From contig JAVVQG010000013.1 of the NCBI GenBank assembly GCA_036655355.1, positions 1-64,000 of the forward strand: a stretch of 64,000 nucleotides of DNA. Direction: 5' to 3'. This DNA is from JAUNSR01 sp036655355 (GTDB lineage Bacteria > Bacteroidota > Bacteroidia > Bacteroidales > JAUNSR01). Each line of letters opens with the position of its first letter. Within the stretch, counting starts at the first letter, position 1. This document shows, in pieces, positions 1 to 8,163 of the stretch. The notes beneath the pieces are model-generated. The model did not search any database. It was not told where the DNA came from and saw nothing but the letters and a program-made list of their open reading frames with translations. The translations under genes were made by a program, and so were the position numbers.

Positions 1-123
1 TCTTTCTATAACTGGATAATGTTTAACCAGTCTAACTTTTTGGGGTCACTTCATTCATTCGCATGAATTTCGGACAGCCTCTTTTGCGTTATCTATGAAA
101 GCCTTTCGCAGGCTCTCTATCTG

Positions 124-157
124 TTTTTTCGAAACATATCTCTATTTTTTCGAAACA
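124..157. repeat. 13-bp direct repeat in intergenic left edge
   Basis: The sequence TTTTTTCGAAACA occurs at 124-136 and again at 145-157, in the otherwise gene-free first 189 bases. No gene was recognised there; the left neighbour lies outside the window. The function of the repeat is unknown. Confidence 0.4.
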
Positions 158-189
158 CGCCTATCTAATTACTGAGGAAACAACATGAG

Positions 190-846
190 TCATTTACCCT
201 GCGAATTGTCTTTTAAAAGGTACTTATTGTTCAGCCACTGATAGGTTAATCCCTGCTTTTTCAATAAAGGCTCAACCTCTTTATAGATGTTATCCGGAAG
301 GTAATCTTTGAGCGCGTACGTAGCGGAAAGGTCGTTTGTTTCCCCATCGAATCGATATTGGATCAAATCCATATCCACCGACTTCAATGCCTGATCATAC
401 GCCGCAGCATTGGCTTCGGTACGTGTCACAAAGAAATCGGCACGGAGGGGTGCATTGAAATAATCCGTTAGCGGCAAACGTTGCCATGCCGTATTGTAAA
501 AGAGGATTTCCGAATCACAAGCCGGAGCGCACACGCTTTTCACAATGGCAATGATATTTTCCTCTCCCGAAACAGGCAGAAGTTTCATCTCAAGGGTACT
601 GTTATCAGATACCTTGATTCGGATGTACGTATCGGTAAGTTCTGTAAGTTCGGAAACGCCGCCCAGTTTATTTGGGACTTTTCCCTCCCGACCCGCTCTT
701 TTCAAATCGAGCATATCCTTTCGGCGGTTGGGATCAACCTGCAACAGGTGCTCCTCCGGAATCACTTCAAAGTACACTGCGATATTCTGAGCGAAACCAC
801 TCATTGAAAGGAGTATCAGACCAAAAGTAAATATCAGTTTCTTCAT
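190..846 (-). CDS. DUF3256 family secreted protein
   Basis: A 218-residue protein resembling the Bacteroidetes DUF3256 family, whose function is unknown. It opens with a clear signal peptide (MKKLIFTFGLILLSMSGFAQ, cleavage probably after FA-Q), so the product is expected in the periplasm or attached to the envelope. I chose the start at 846 because it places the signal peptide at the N-terminus; an in-frame ATG at 897 would add 17 poorly fitting residues. The middle contains CAPAC, a possible disulphide pair. It is followed upstream (higher coordinates) by the transporter gene in the same direction with a gap of about 130 bases. The family assignment is from recall of the overall sequence and is fairly secure; the role is not known. 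Confidence 0.75.
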   Translation of the reverse strand: MKKLIFTFGLILLSMSGFAQNIAVYFEVIPEEHLLQVDPNRRKDMLDLKRAGREGKVPNKLGGVSELTELTDTYIRIKVSDNSTLEMKLLPVSGEENIIAIVKSVCAPACDSEILFYNTAWQRLPLTDYFNAPLRADFFVTRTEANAAAYDQALKSVDMDLIQYRFDGETNDLSATYALKDYLPDNIYKEVEPLLKKQGLTYQWLNNKYLLKDNSQGK

Positions 847-975
847 AAGGATAAACGCTTTTATATTTCTTGTTCCCAAACTTACATATAATTCCATCGC
901 TATAATAACATCTCCGATTGAAAATAGAACGATTCACCTCTATTTTCGTCAAAATAGCGATGCTACGACACGTCA

Positions 976-1881
976 TCACCCACGACTTCCGATGTAAAGT
1001 AACACCATCGCAATCAGCACCAACAGTAAATCGAACGCTTTGGCTTTGATATTCTTTTCGCGAAAGAACAACCATCCCGCCAAGAAACTTACAATAACAC
1101 CACTGCGACGCACCAAGGAAACGATAGAGATCATCGCCGACTGGTCGCTGAGCGAAAAGAAATAAGCAAAATCGGCACACGTCAGAAAAATAGAGATCAA
1201 CGGAATGCTCCATCGCCACTGAAACGGCGTCTCCTTTCGTTTGGGGTACCAGATGAAAAGCATCAGCATCCCCATCATCGCTACCTGATAAAAATTATAC
1301 CATGCCTGTACCGTCATCCGGTCAAGCATCACGCGCTGCATTAGGAATTTATCATACAACCCGCTGATTGCCCCCGTAATGGTGGCGAGCACGATGCACC
1401 AGACCCATTTATTATGAGAAAAACGGATTCCCTCTTTTTTCCCGGAGATTGACAGAAGCCAAAAACCGGTCAGCGAAAGCAACACGCCTCCCCACTGAAA
1501 GAGGTTCAGACGCTCTCCGAAAACAAAGATCGCTCCCACAAGCGTCAGAATAGGTTGCGAAGCCTTGATGGGCGAGGCAATCGTAATCGGGAGGTTCTTT
1601 AGTGCGAAATAGGCACAGATCCACGAGGAAAGTACGATAAAGGATTTGAGGATAATCAGCAAGTGGGTGTTCAGATCGGCCACCGGCACATAAAAAAGCG
1701 TTTCCTGCATCGCTTCCGGCCAGAGACGTGAAGCGAGAATAACCGGAAGAAAAATCAGAGAACAGAATACCGTATTCAGAAAAAGAACCGGTATCACGGC
1801 GTTCTTATTTAATGAGACTTTTTTGAAAACATCATAGAATCCCAGCAACGTTGCTGAGAGAAAGGCGAGGGATAACCACAT
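976..1881 (-). CDS. DMT/EamA-family membrane transporter
   Basis: A 301-residue, very hydrophobic protein with about ten predicted membrane helices arranged as two repeated five-helix halves, the architecture of the drug/metabolite transporter (EamA) superfamily. Recognisable features are the first helix leading into GFYDVFKK, the motif SPIKASQPILTLVGAIFVFGE at the end of the first repeat and SIVSLVRRSGVIVSFLAGW in the second. Such proteins export or exchange small metabolites across the inner membrane; the substrate cannot be read from sequence. The start at 1881 matches the first membrane helix; an upstream ATG at 1932 is possible. It lies 75 bases behind truA in the same direction, so the two may share a transcript. 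Confidence 0.8.
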   Translation of the reverse strand: MWLSLAFLSATLLGFYDVFKKVSLNKNAVIPVLFLNTVFCSLIFLPVILASRLWPEAMQETLFYVPVADLNTHLLIILKSFIVLSSWICAYFALKNLPITIASPIKASQPILTLVGAIFVFGERLNLFQWGGVLLSLTGFWLLSISGKKEGIRFSHNKWVWCIVLATITGAISGLYDKFLMQRVMLDRMTVQAWYNFYQVAMMGMLMLFIWYPKRKETPFQWRWSIPLISIFLTCADFAYFFSLSDQSAMISIVSLVRRSGVIVSFLAGWLFFREKNIKAKAFDLLLVLIAMVLLYIGSRG

Positions 1882-1956
1882 AACGGGATGAATAGATGAT
1901 CGTAATAAAGAAATCGGAAACAGCATTTGCATCCAACGTAAAATAGATTACAAGAA

Positions 1957-2718
1957 TTACTCCCCTTCCGGAAAGATGGAGGAAGGATATGCCACATCAA
2001 CGAGGAACAATGCCGTTCCCACAGCCGAATCGCCGGCTTTGCAACGGTCCTGTTGTTCGATAATCCGACGGAATCCATCCAACGTAAGTTTTCCGCGACC
2101 CACCATCAGCAACGTGCCCACAATGGCACGCACCATGTTCCGCAGGAAACGGTCCGCCTGAATGGTAAAGACCAGGTTGTGCTCGTCGATGCGCGTCCAT
2201 TCGGCATGCATGATCTTACAGTTATTCGTTTTCACATCGGTGTGTAAACGGGAGAAACTCGTAAAATCAATGTATTCGAATAAAATCTTTGCCGCTTCAT
2301 TCATTTTTTCCATATCGTACGTACCGTGCACCTTGCATTTCAGATCGCCGTGAAAAGGATCTTTCGCAGTGGTCACATAATATTTGTAAGTACGGGAAGT
2401 TGCCGTAAAACGGGCATGGGCATCCGGCGTTACGGGTACGATCTTATGAATGGCGATGTCTTTGGGAAGCACTCGGTTCAGTCGATCCGCCAACACGGCA
2501 GGATCGGCCAACGGCTCTTCCAAATCGAAATGGGCAACCATCACGGAAGCATGTACGCCCGTGTCGGTGCGTCCGGCTCCGGTAACGGATACGGGTTGGC
2601 GAAGAACCATCGAAAGGTTCTCCTCCAGCGCCTGTTGAACACTCATCGCATTGGGCTGAAATTGCCAGCCGTGATAAGCTGTTCCGTTATAAGCGAGGTA
2701 AATAAAATATCTTTGCAC
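1957..2718 (-). CDS. truA: tRNA pseudouridine(38-40) synthase TruA
   Basis: A 253-residue protein of normal TruA length. TruA isomerises uridines at positions 38, 39 and 40 of the tRNA anticodon stem-loop in the cytoplasm. The sequence begins with the family signature YLAYNGTAYHGWQFQ and carries the catalytic aspartate in GAGRTDTGVHA (about residues 48-58). The C-terminal half has RFLRNMVRAIVGTL, another conserved block. A TACCTTTG promoter box lies about 60 bases upstream. Nothing unusual was seen; the assignment is secure. Confidence 0.95.
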   Translation of the reverse strand: MQRYFIYLAYNGTAYHGWQFQPNAMSVQQALEENLSMVLRQPVSVTGAGRTDTGVHASVMVAHFDLEEPLADPAVLADRLNRVLPKDIAIHKIVPVTPDAHARFTATSRTYKYYVTTAKDPFHGDLKCKVHGTYDMEKMNEAAKILFEYIDFTSFSRLHTDVKTNNCKIMHAEWTRIDEHNLVFTIQADRFLRNMVRAIVGTLLMVGRGKLTLDGFRRIIEQQDRCKAGDSAVGTALFLVDVAYPSSIFPEGE

Positions 2719-2774
2719 GTTAATTAAATAATGAAATTACAACCTGAATACGCTCGCGCGTTCGTTTTAGAATG

Positions 2775-2782
2775 CAAAGGTA
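2775..2782 (-). promoter_or_regulatory. Bacteroidetes -7 box for truA
   Basis: On the minus strand the sequence reads TACCTTTG, an exact match to the Bacteroidetes -7 consensus TAnnTTTG, about 57 bases before the truA start codon. No good TTTG -33 element is seen at the usual spacing, so only the -7 match supports it. Confidence 0.5.
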
Positions 2783-2867
2783 AGGGTTCCTAAATGATTT
2801 TACATTATTCACTCCGGAAAGATTACCTTAGAGATTACCTCTCAGCAAGATAATACTCCGGAATCGC

Positions 2868-3515
2868 TCAGCGTACGGTGATGTGGAAACACCCTTGCTT
2901 CACCTCATATTTGACATAACACTTCTTCTCTTTTCGCATGTCGCGCAATACCTCTCCCAGTACATGCTTGAGGTGTTCAACGGGAATATCGTGCGGGTAT
3001 TTATCGTCTGTACGGTTAAAACGGGCGTAAGCGATATCGATTGTCGTACCGAAACGGTGAGCGGAATTCTTACTGGCATTCCCGTTACCGCGACGCAGCT
3101 TACGGATATCTTCATTGGAGCGCAGCACACTGGTAACGATCACCTGATAGCTGTCTACACCTTTACTTTTTAGTGAATCCTTGAAATTTTTCCCGATCTC
3201 TTCGAGCATATCTTTTGCCTTGGGTACGAGGTAAGGAATGGAATGGGTCAAAGGATCGATCTTATAATATTCGCCGTCTTCAATCTTTTTCAGTTTTCGT
3301 TTATGACGCTCGGCATCTTCGCGGGAGTCCACTTCCGGCACCCCGTTCTTCTTAGCGGCTGCCAAGTGTACGTCATTCAAATCATTAAATACTTTTCGGA
3401 AATTGCCGAAATGATGAATCTTTATGGTGGTCTTTTCCACTTCTTTCTTTCCTCCGCATGCGGTGATGAGTACCATCCCGATGAGAAGGCACAATGAACC
3501 TAATGTTTTTTTCAT
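2868..3515 (-). CDS. DUF5715 lipoprotein, M15-peptidase-like
   Basis: A 215-residue protein with a lipoprotein signal (lipobox LITAC, cysteine at about residue 20), so it is probably anchored in the envelope. The C-terminal half resembles the D-Ala-D-Ala carboxypeptidase/M15 fold: VTSVLRS, then NSAHRFGTTIDIAY with the histidine and aspartate of the SxHxxGxxxD metal site, and finally CFHITVR supplying the second histidine. DUF5715 proteins are common in Bacteroidetes and are thought to be cell-wall related, but I know of no defined substrate. The metal-ligand pattern looks intact, so activity on peptidoglycan is a reasonable inference. It is flanked by truA and a photolyase gene with no evident operon link. 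Confidence 0.7.
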   Translation of the reverse strand: MKKTLGSLCLLIGMVLITACGGKKEVEKTTIKIHHFGNFRKVFNDLNDVHLAAAKKNGVPEVDSREDAERHKRKLKKIEDGEYYKIDPLTHSIPYLVPKAKDMLEEIGKNFKDSLKSKGVDSYQVIVTSVLRSNEDIRKLRRGNGNASKNSAHRFGTTIDIAYARFNRTDDKYPHDIPVEHLKHVLGEVLRDMRKEKKCYVKYEVKQGCFHITVR

Positions 3516-3558
3516 CCAAATAACCTGATTGAGCTTATTCTTTTATTTTGCTATAAAG

Positions 3559-4896
3559 TTAAAAAAAATGCCGTATATACTCCTCCATATCGTATTTCCT
3601 GCGCAGTCCCTGCTCATTCATGTAACGCACGGTTCCGAAAACCGGACGATCCTGCCACGGACGGTCGTGTAAACCAAAACACCAACCCACCCCCACGAAA
3701 GAATTCGCATCGCGACCGTCGAGAAAATAGCGGTTGTTAAGCGTCAGCATCCGGTGGTATGCCTCCTCGGGCGATTCGCTCCATTCGATGATTTTCTTAC
3801 CCCAATACATCCGCATCGTATTCTCCATGTATCCCGTTTCTATCATCTCGGTCATCGCCGCATTCCAACAAGCATCGTGTGTGGATGCCGCTTCGAGCCG
3901 ATCGTCCGAATAGAGGTAGGGACGCGGATCGGCGGCATGCCTGTTTAGGGTCTGAAGCGCCCAGGTGGGGAGCGCATGAAAAGAGTCGTAGTCGGGCGTG
4001 TAATAGATGAAATTATGCGCCAATTCCCGACGCACCACCAGTTGTTCGATAAAAGAATCCGCCAACGGATTACCGTTCACTCTTTTTAGGATTTCCAACG
4101 GAGAGATCATCCCGAAATGCAGAAATGCACTCAAGCGGGAAGTAGCGGCTAACTCGGGATGATTGCGCGCCGAATCGTATGTTGATAACTTCTCTGTGAC
4201 GAACCGGTCTAACAAAGAGCTCATGGTGGTATAATCGCCCCTGAGGGTTACGGATGGAGGGTAAGGTCTCTTTCGGAGTTGTGAAAGCACCCTGTTGATA
4301 ACTTGATCGTTCCGCTCTCTAAGTGGAGCCGAAACGGAAGTGCGATGAAGCAAAGGGGGAGTTGTTTCAGAGCCATCCTGCAGAAAATAGTTGAGTTTCG
4401 ACAGGAGGCGGGGACGAATGGTACGTGCCGCCCACTCCCTTTTGGTTGAAGCGGATTCCACCGGGATCACCAGGTTGTCTTCCACCTCGATGAACGGACA
4501 ACGGGTAAGTCGGAGCAATTCCGCGCTCCAAAACCGCTGAATCCGAAGGTATCCCTTGTCGGTCACTACGCAGGCGGCATCGGCCAGAAAGGGGGTGAAT
4601 ACCGATTCGAAATCGCCGCTTACGATGTGAAATTCGATACCGAGCGTATCGAACTCCGCTTCCAACTCCTTCAGGCGGGTAATCAGAAAAAAGAAATGAC
4701 GGTAATTGGCTTCGGGAAATTCCGCATCCAACCGAAACACCACCTTCAGCGGTAATCCCCGCCGGTTCGCTTCACCGACGGCCACCGCGAGCGCCAGGTT
4801 GAGATCGGTACGCGGAGAAGCCTGCATCCGATAAAGCACATACTCCCCCTGTTCAACCCGAGGGTGGTTTAAAAGACGGTATCGCTCTGTATTCAT
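3559..4896 (-). CDS. phr: class II deoxyribodipyrimidine photolyase
   Basis: A 445-residue cryptochrome/photolyase protein, which uses FAD and blue light to split cyclobutane pyrimidine dimers in DNA. The N-terminal half is the Rossmann-type antenna domain (VLYRMQASPRTDLNLAL onward). The C-terminal half is the FAD-binding helical domain. The block MRMYWGKKIIEW, LNNRYFLDGRDANSFVGVGW, and then RPVFGTVRYMN matches class II photolyases of animals, plants and some bacteria, not the class I enzymes of E. coli. Length is typical. The start at 4896 is the first ATG of the open frame and places the antenna domain correctly. Confidence 0.88.
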   Translation of the reverse strand: MNTERYRLLNHPRVEQGEYVLYRMQASPRTDLNLALAVAVGEANRRGLPLKVVFRLDAEFPEANYRHFFFLITRLKELEAEFDTLGIEFHIVSGDFESVFTPFLADAACVVTDKGYLRIQRFWSAELLRLTRCPFIEVEDNLVIPVESASTKREWAARTIRPRLLSKLNYFLQDGSETTPPLLHRTSVSAPLRERNDQVINRVLSQLRKRPYPPSVTLRGDYTTMSSLLDRFVTEKLSTYDSARNHPELAATSRLSAFLHFGMISPLEILKRVNGNPLADSFIEQLVVRRELAHNFIYYTPDYDSFHALPTWALQTLNRHAADPRPYLYSDDRLEAASTHDACWNAAMTEMIETGYMENTMRMYWGKKIIEWSESPEEAYHRMLTLNNRYFLDGRDANSFVGVGWCFGLHDRPWQDRPVFGTVRYMNEQGLRRKYDMEEYIRHFF

Positions 4897-4975
4897 CTCC
4901 GTTTTGCTTTTTGGTTCTTATTAAAGTTACGAATAAAGGAGCGCTTTCATGCCTCGGAGGAAGCGGTATTTCTAA

Positions 4976-5012
4976 ATAAAAAGAGAGTATCCCGCAAAGG
5001 ATACCCTCTCTT
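4976..5012 (-). terminator. terminator of the flavodiiron operon
   Basis: On the minus strand an AGAGAGGGTATCC / GGATACTCTCT stem with a small bulge and loop TTTGCG is followed by TTTTTATTT. It lies about 65 bases beyond the stop codon of the flavodiiron gene at 5079 and before the photolyase start, so it separates the two transcripts. Confidence 0.8.
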
Positions 5013-5078
5013 ATCGTCAAAACAAACTAACTCTATGTTCAGTGTAATTACGTATTTGCAATTACATCGCTTTTATAA

Positions 5079-6266
5079 TCATACCTCCTTCAGCAACTCC
5101 ACGAAAGACTCGGCAAGCAATTCACATCCCTGCTGATTCCGTTCATCGCTTGTACATTCCTGACGCACATCGGTCTCGGCGATTTTCCAGCCCATATCCT
5201 TACCGAATGTGTTTAGCTGATTCAATGCGCCCTGACTCCATACGTACGAACCGAAACTTCCGTAAACACGTTTCTTAATTCCGCGTGAAGAGAGATCCTT
5301 CATCAATCCTTCGATCTTCGGGAAGAGGTTGTTGTTATAAACCGGACTTCCCAGAATCAATCCTTTATATCGGAAAATATCTGAAAGGATGTAAGAGGTG
5401 TCCGAAACAGACACGTTGTGCATCACGATGTTCTTTACACCTCGGGCAGACAACTCACCGGCGATCTTTTCGGCCAGTTGTTCGGTATTGCCGTACATAC
5501 TTCCGTATACGATCACAACACCGTCTTCCCCTTCGTAGCGGCTGTAACGGTCATAAGCGGCCACCGCTTTCTGAAGGTGTTCCTGCCATACCGGGCCGTG
5601 AGTGGAACAGATGCGGTCGATCAGAATGCCGTTCAGCTTTTTCAAGGCTGTCTGCACCGGAGTTCCGTATTTCCCTACGATACCCGCGTAATAGCGTCTC
5701 ATTTCGCCCCAATAAATATCGGTATCGATATTTTGATCCAGCGGACTTCCGTTCAGCGCTCCGAAACAACCGAATGCATCTCCGGAGAAAAGCGTACGTG
5801 TGGTGAATTCGTAACTCATCATCGTTTCCGGCCAGTGGAGCATCGGGGTGATGTGGAACTGAAGCTTATGAATACCAAGGTCCAGAATATCGCCGTCCGC
5901 CACTTCGTGCAGATTTTCGGTAATTCCGTAGAACCCTTTCAACATACCAAATGTCCGAGCATTTCCTACAATCTGCATCTCGGGAAATAACTGACGCAGC
6001 GCTTTAATGGCTCCGGAATGATCCGGCTCCATGTGGTTGATGATCAAATAATCGACTTTTCTGCCATCAAGCGTCTTCAGAAGCTGATCTTCGTAAAGCT
6101 GGGTAAGACTCAAATCGCACGCATCGATCAATGCTACTTTTTCGTCTTTTATCAGGTAGGAGTTATAAGAAACTCCATAAGGAAGCGGCCAAAGGGCTTC
6201 AAAAAGCTCGTTTGTGCGCTTATTCACTCCCACGTAATAAATATCTGGTACTATCTCGGCTATCAT
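5079..6266 (-). CDS. A-type flavodiiron protein
   Basis: A 395-residue flavodiiron protein (FprA/ROO family) that reduces oxygen to water and/or nitric oxide to nitrous oxide in the cytoplasm, protecting anaerobes. The N-terminal metallo-beta-lactamase-like domain keeps all diiron ligands: the HxExDH block in NHMEPDHSG (residues 78-83), histidine in MLHWPETM, aspartate in FSGDAFG and histidine in CSTHGPVW. The C-terminal flavodoxin domain starts near residue 250 with the FMN loop GSMYGNTEQ. Length is normal, with no added rubredoxin domain. It lies 16 bases behind a small [2Fe-2S] protein gene, presumably its operon partner, and the promoter carries a strong dyad. Confidence 0.93.
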   Translation of the reverse strand: MIAEIVPDIYYVGVNKRTNELFEALWPLPYGVSYNSYLIKDEKVALIDACDLSLTQLYEDQLLKTLDGRKVDYLIINHMEPDHSGAIKALRQLFPEMQIVGNARTFGMLKGFYGITENLHEVADGDILDLGIHKLQFHITPMLHWPETMMSYEFTTRTLFSGDAFGCFGALNGSPLDQNIDTDIYWGEMRRYYAGIVGKYGTPVQTALKKLNGILIDRICSTHGPVWQEHLQKAVAAYDRYSRYEGEDGVVIVYGSMYGNTEQLAEKIAGELSARGVKNIVMHNVSVSDTSYILSDIFRYKGLILGSPVYNNNLFPKIEGLMKDLSSRGIKKRVYGSFGSYVWSQGALNQLNTFGKDMGWKIAETDVRQECTSDERNQQGCELLAESFVELLKEV

Positions 6267-6282
6267 ATAAGGTGTGTTTAAT

Positions 6283-6459
6283 TTATTTTTTTACAGAAGC
6301 GATCACTTCCAAAATGCTATTCTGACAACGTCCACAACCACCGGCAGCTCCGGTTTTATCGTTCACATCGGCTACGGTAACCGCACCTTCTTTTACAGCT
6401 TTTACGATTGTGTCTCTGTCAACTTTCATGCATCTGCAAATCATTACGTTTGATTCCAT
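6283..6459 (-). CDS. BFD-like [2Fe-2S]-binding small protein
   Basis: A 58-residue protein, MESNVMICRCMKVDRDTIVK at its N-terminus. Four cysteines are arranged CRC near residues 8-10 and CGRC near residues 42-45, the C-x-C...C-x-x-C pattern of the bacterioferritin-associated ferredoxin (BFD-like) [2Fe-2S] domain. Helical spacing and the glycine-rich GAAGGCGRCQN turn fit that family. It sits immediately upstream of the flavodiiron gene with a 16-base gap and shares its promoter, so a role as electron carrier or redox partner for that enzyme is likely, though this is inference from context. Confidence 0.88.
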   Translation of the reverse strand: MESNVMICRCMKVDRDTIVKAVKEGAVTVADVNDKTGAAGGCGRCQNSILEVIASVKK

Positions 6460-6490
6460 ATTTCTTTTATTTAATTTATTCTTGTTTTAG

Positions 6491-6535
6491 ATTTGTAATC
6501 GTTACAAATTTATATCTTATTCAATTTCCTCCAAA
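6491..6535 (-). promoter_or_regulatory. flavodiiron operon promoter with overlapping dyad operator
   Basis: The minus strand has a textbook Bacteroidetes promoter: TTTG (-33) at 6535-6532, a 19-base spacer, and TAAATTTG (-7) at 6512-6505. Overlapping the -7 box and the expected start point is a perfect dyad ATTTGTAA-TCG-TTACAAAT at 6491-6509. Its form (TTGTAA-n-TTACAA) resembles sites of CRP/FNR-family regulators, which would suit an oxygen or NO defence operon. The position over the core promoter suggests repression. Confidence 0.75.
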
Positions 6536-6646
6536 AAGTAGGGCATTCATTTGTTTTTTTTTAAGATTTGAGCTTGTTATCTCTTTTTCTTAACCATTTA
6601 TCAATCAATAAATCAATTGATATTGATGTTTTATTTCCCAAATCAT

Positions 6647-6654
6647 TATATTTA
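6647..6654 (+). promoter_or_regulatory. probable -7 box for the histone-like gene
   Basis: TATATTTA matches the TAnnTTTG consensus at seven of eight positions, about 40 bases upstream of the start codon at 6695. No convincing -33 element was identified. Confidence 0.4.
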
Positions 6655-6694
6655 CCGCTCAAAATAGGGGTTACCCGTTTAAACACTTAACATT

Positions 6695-6871
6695 ATGCAA
6701 GAACTTATCGAAAAAATCGGTTCTGAAGTCGCTGCATTTCAGACTGACGCTAACCTGCAACTTGAAAAAGGGAACAAGGCAGCAGGAACAAGAGCACGTA
6801 AAGCTGCTCTTGAGCTAACAAAACTTTTGAAAGAATTCCGCAAGGTTTCTATGGAAGAAGCTAAGAAATGA
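6695..6871 (+). CDS. histone H1-like protein (Hc1 type)
   Basis: A 58-residue basic, helical protein beginning MQELIEKIGSEVAAFQ. The core GNKAAGTRARKAALELTKLL is the lysine/arginine/alanine-rich DNA-binding segment of Hc1-like histones, which are widespread in Bacteroidetes and condense or organise the nucleoid. It is a single-gene unit: a promoter box lies upstream and a strong hairpin terminator starts ten bases after the stop codon. The assignment follows length, composition and close resemblance to annotated Bacteroides proteins. Confidence 0.85.
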   Translation: MQELIEKIGSEVAAFQTDANLQLEKGNKAAGTRARKAALELTKLLKEFRKVSMEEAKK

Positions 6872-6880
6872 TTAATTTAA

Positions 6881-6914
6881 AAAGAGGGTATGCCATTCGG
6901 TATGCCCTCTTTTA
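6881..6914 (+). terminator. terminator after the histone-like gene
   Basis: A perfect 14-bp stem, AAAGAGGGTATGCC pairing with GGTATGCCCTCTTT around the loop ATTC, followed by further T residues. It ends the short transcript of the histone-like gene. Confidence 0.9.
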
Positions 6915-6947
6915 TAGTGTACCTCCTTTGTTATCTATCGTAATGTT

Positions 6948-8144
6948 ATGTATCGTACAATAAAACTCATCTCCGTTCTTGTTGTTTTTCTTTCGTTCGG
7001 GTTAACGGAAGCAAAAGCTCAGTTCTCATCAGACTCCCTCCGGATCAGTCTGCTTACAGCGAGTCCCGGGCAGCAGGTATACGAGCGGTTCGGGCACACC
7101 GCACTTCGGGTAAAAGATTTGAAAGGCAACACAGACCTGATTTTCAATTACGGCCTATTCAGCTTCAATACGCCCAACTTCATCTATCGCTTTGTAAAAG
7201 GAGAAACCGATTACCAGCTTGGTGTAACGGAAATGCGCTATTTCCTGGGTGAATATGCGATGCGCGGTTCGCGCGTCACGGAACAAATCCTGGATCTCTC
7301 TCCCGCACAATCGCGAAAGGTATTCGATGCCCTGATGACGAATTACCAACCGGAGAACCGAATCTACCGATACAATTTCTTTTATGACAATTGCTCTACC
7401 CGTCCGCGTGACATCGTCGAGCAGAACATCGGCGAAGCGGTCCGCTATTTCGATCCGAAGGGTGAAACGACCTACCGCGAACTGGTTCACGAGAAAACAG
7501 CGATGGACCCTTGGCTGGTGTTCGGCATTGACCTTACACTGGGAGAAAAGGCCGATCGTGCAATCGATTATCGCCAAGAGATGTTTCTTCCGGAGATTTT
7601 GATGGAAGCTTTCGATACGGCGAAATTGACCGGAGAGAACGGTCAACGTCCCCTGGTAAAGGAAACGGTGGTTTTGGTTGAAGAAGAGCCGGAAGAGCTC
7701 CGGACAACGCCTCTCAACCGGTTTACCTCACCGCTATTTGTATGTTGGAGTTTATTCGTGCTGGTGTTACTACTCACTGTCAGAGAATATAAAAAAGGCA
7801 AAGTATGTCGCATCGCAGATACATTGCTCTTCGGAGCGGCGGGTATCGCGGGATGCATTCTGTTCTTTTTGAATTTCATTTCCACCCACCCCACGGTGGA
7901 TAATAACTTCAATTGCATCTGGTTACAGCCGCTACACCTCTTTGCAGCCGTTGCCGTTTGGGTTAAATCATTGAAAAGAGTTTTGTATTATTATCATTTT
8001 GCTAACTTTGCTACCCTGATATTATTGCTGGCATTTTACGGTTTGATCCCTCAGCAGTTTAACGCTGCCTTCTTCCCGTTAATCGGCGTACTCATCCTAC
8101 GTTCGGGTATCCACATTATATTAAGATTGAAAAAATCGAATTAA
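6948..8144 (+). CDS. DUF4105 (Lnb N-terminal periplasmic domain) membrane protein
   Basis: A 398-residue protein with an N-terminal signal peptide (to about residue 25, EAKA-QF). A periplasmic DUF4105 domain runs over roughly residues 30-230, with ERFGHTALRV and FFYDNCSTRPRD, the latter containing the conserved Asn-Cys-Ser segment. Four or five membrane helices follow from about residue 250 to the end. The domain is found in Lnb (lipoprotein N-acyltransferase) of Firmicutes, where the conserved histidine and cysteine act in acyl transfer, so a lipid or lipoprotein role is possible but unproven in Bacteroidetes. It is followed after 19 bases by the phosphatase-fold gene in the same direction, probably as an operon. 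Confidence 0.78.
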   Translation: MYRTIKLISVLVVFLSFGLTEAKAQFSSDSLRISLLTASPGQQVYERFGHTALRVKDLKGNTDLIFNYGLFSFNTPNFIYRFVKGETDYQLGVTEMRYFLGEYAMRGSRVTEQILDLSPAQSRKVFDALMTNYQPENRIYRYNFFYDNCSTRPRDIVEQNIGEAVRYFDPKGETTYRELVHEKTAMDPWLVFGIDLTLGEKADRAIDYRQEMFLPEILMEAFDTAKLTGENGQRPLVKETVVLVEEEPEELRTTPLNRFTSPLFVCWSLFVLVLLLTVREYKKGKVCRIADTLLFGAAGIAGCILFFLNFISTHPTVDNNFNCIWLQPLHLFAAVAVWVKSLKRVLYYYHFANFATLILLLAFYGLIPQQFNAAFFPLIGVLILRSGIHIILRLKKSN

Positions 8145-8163
8145 GACAGAAACAACACCTTTC

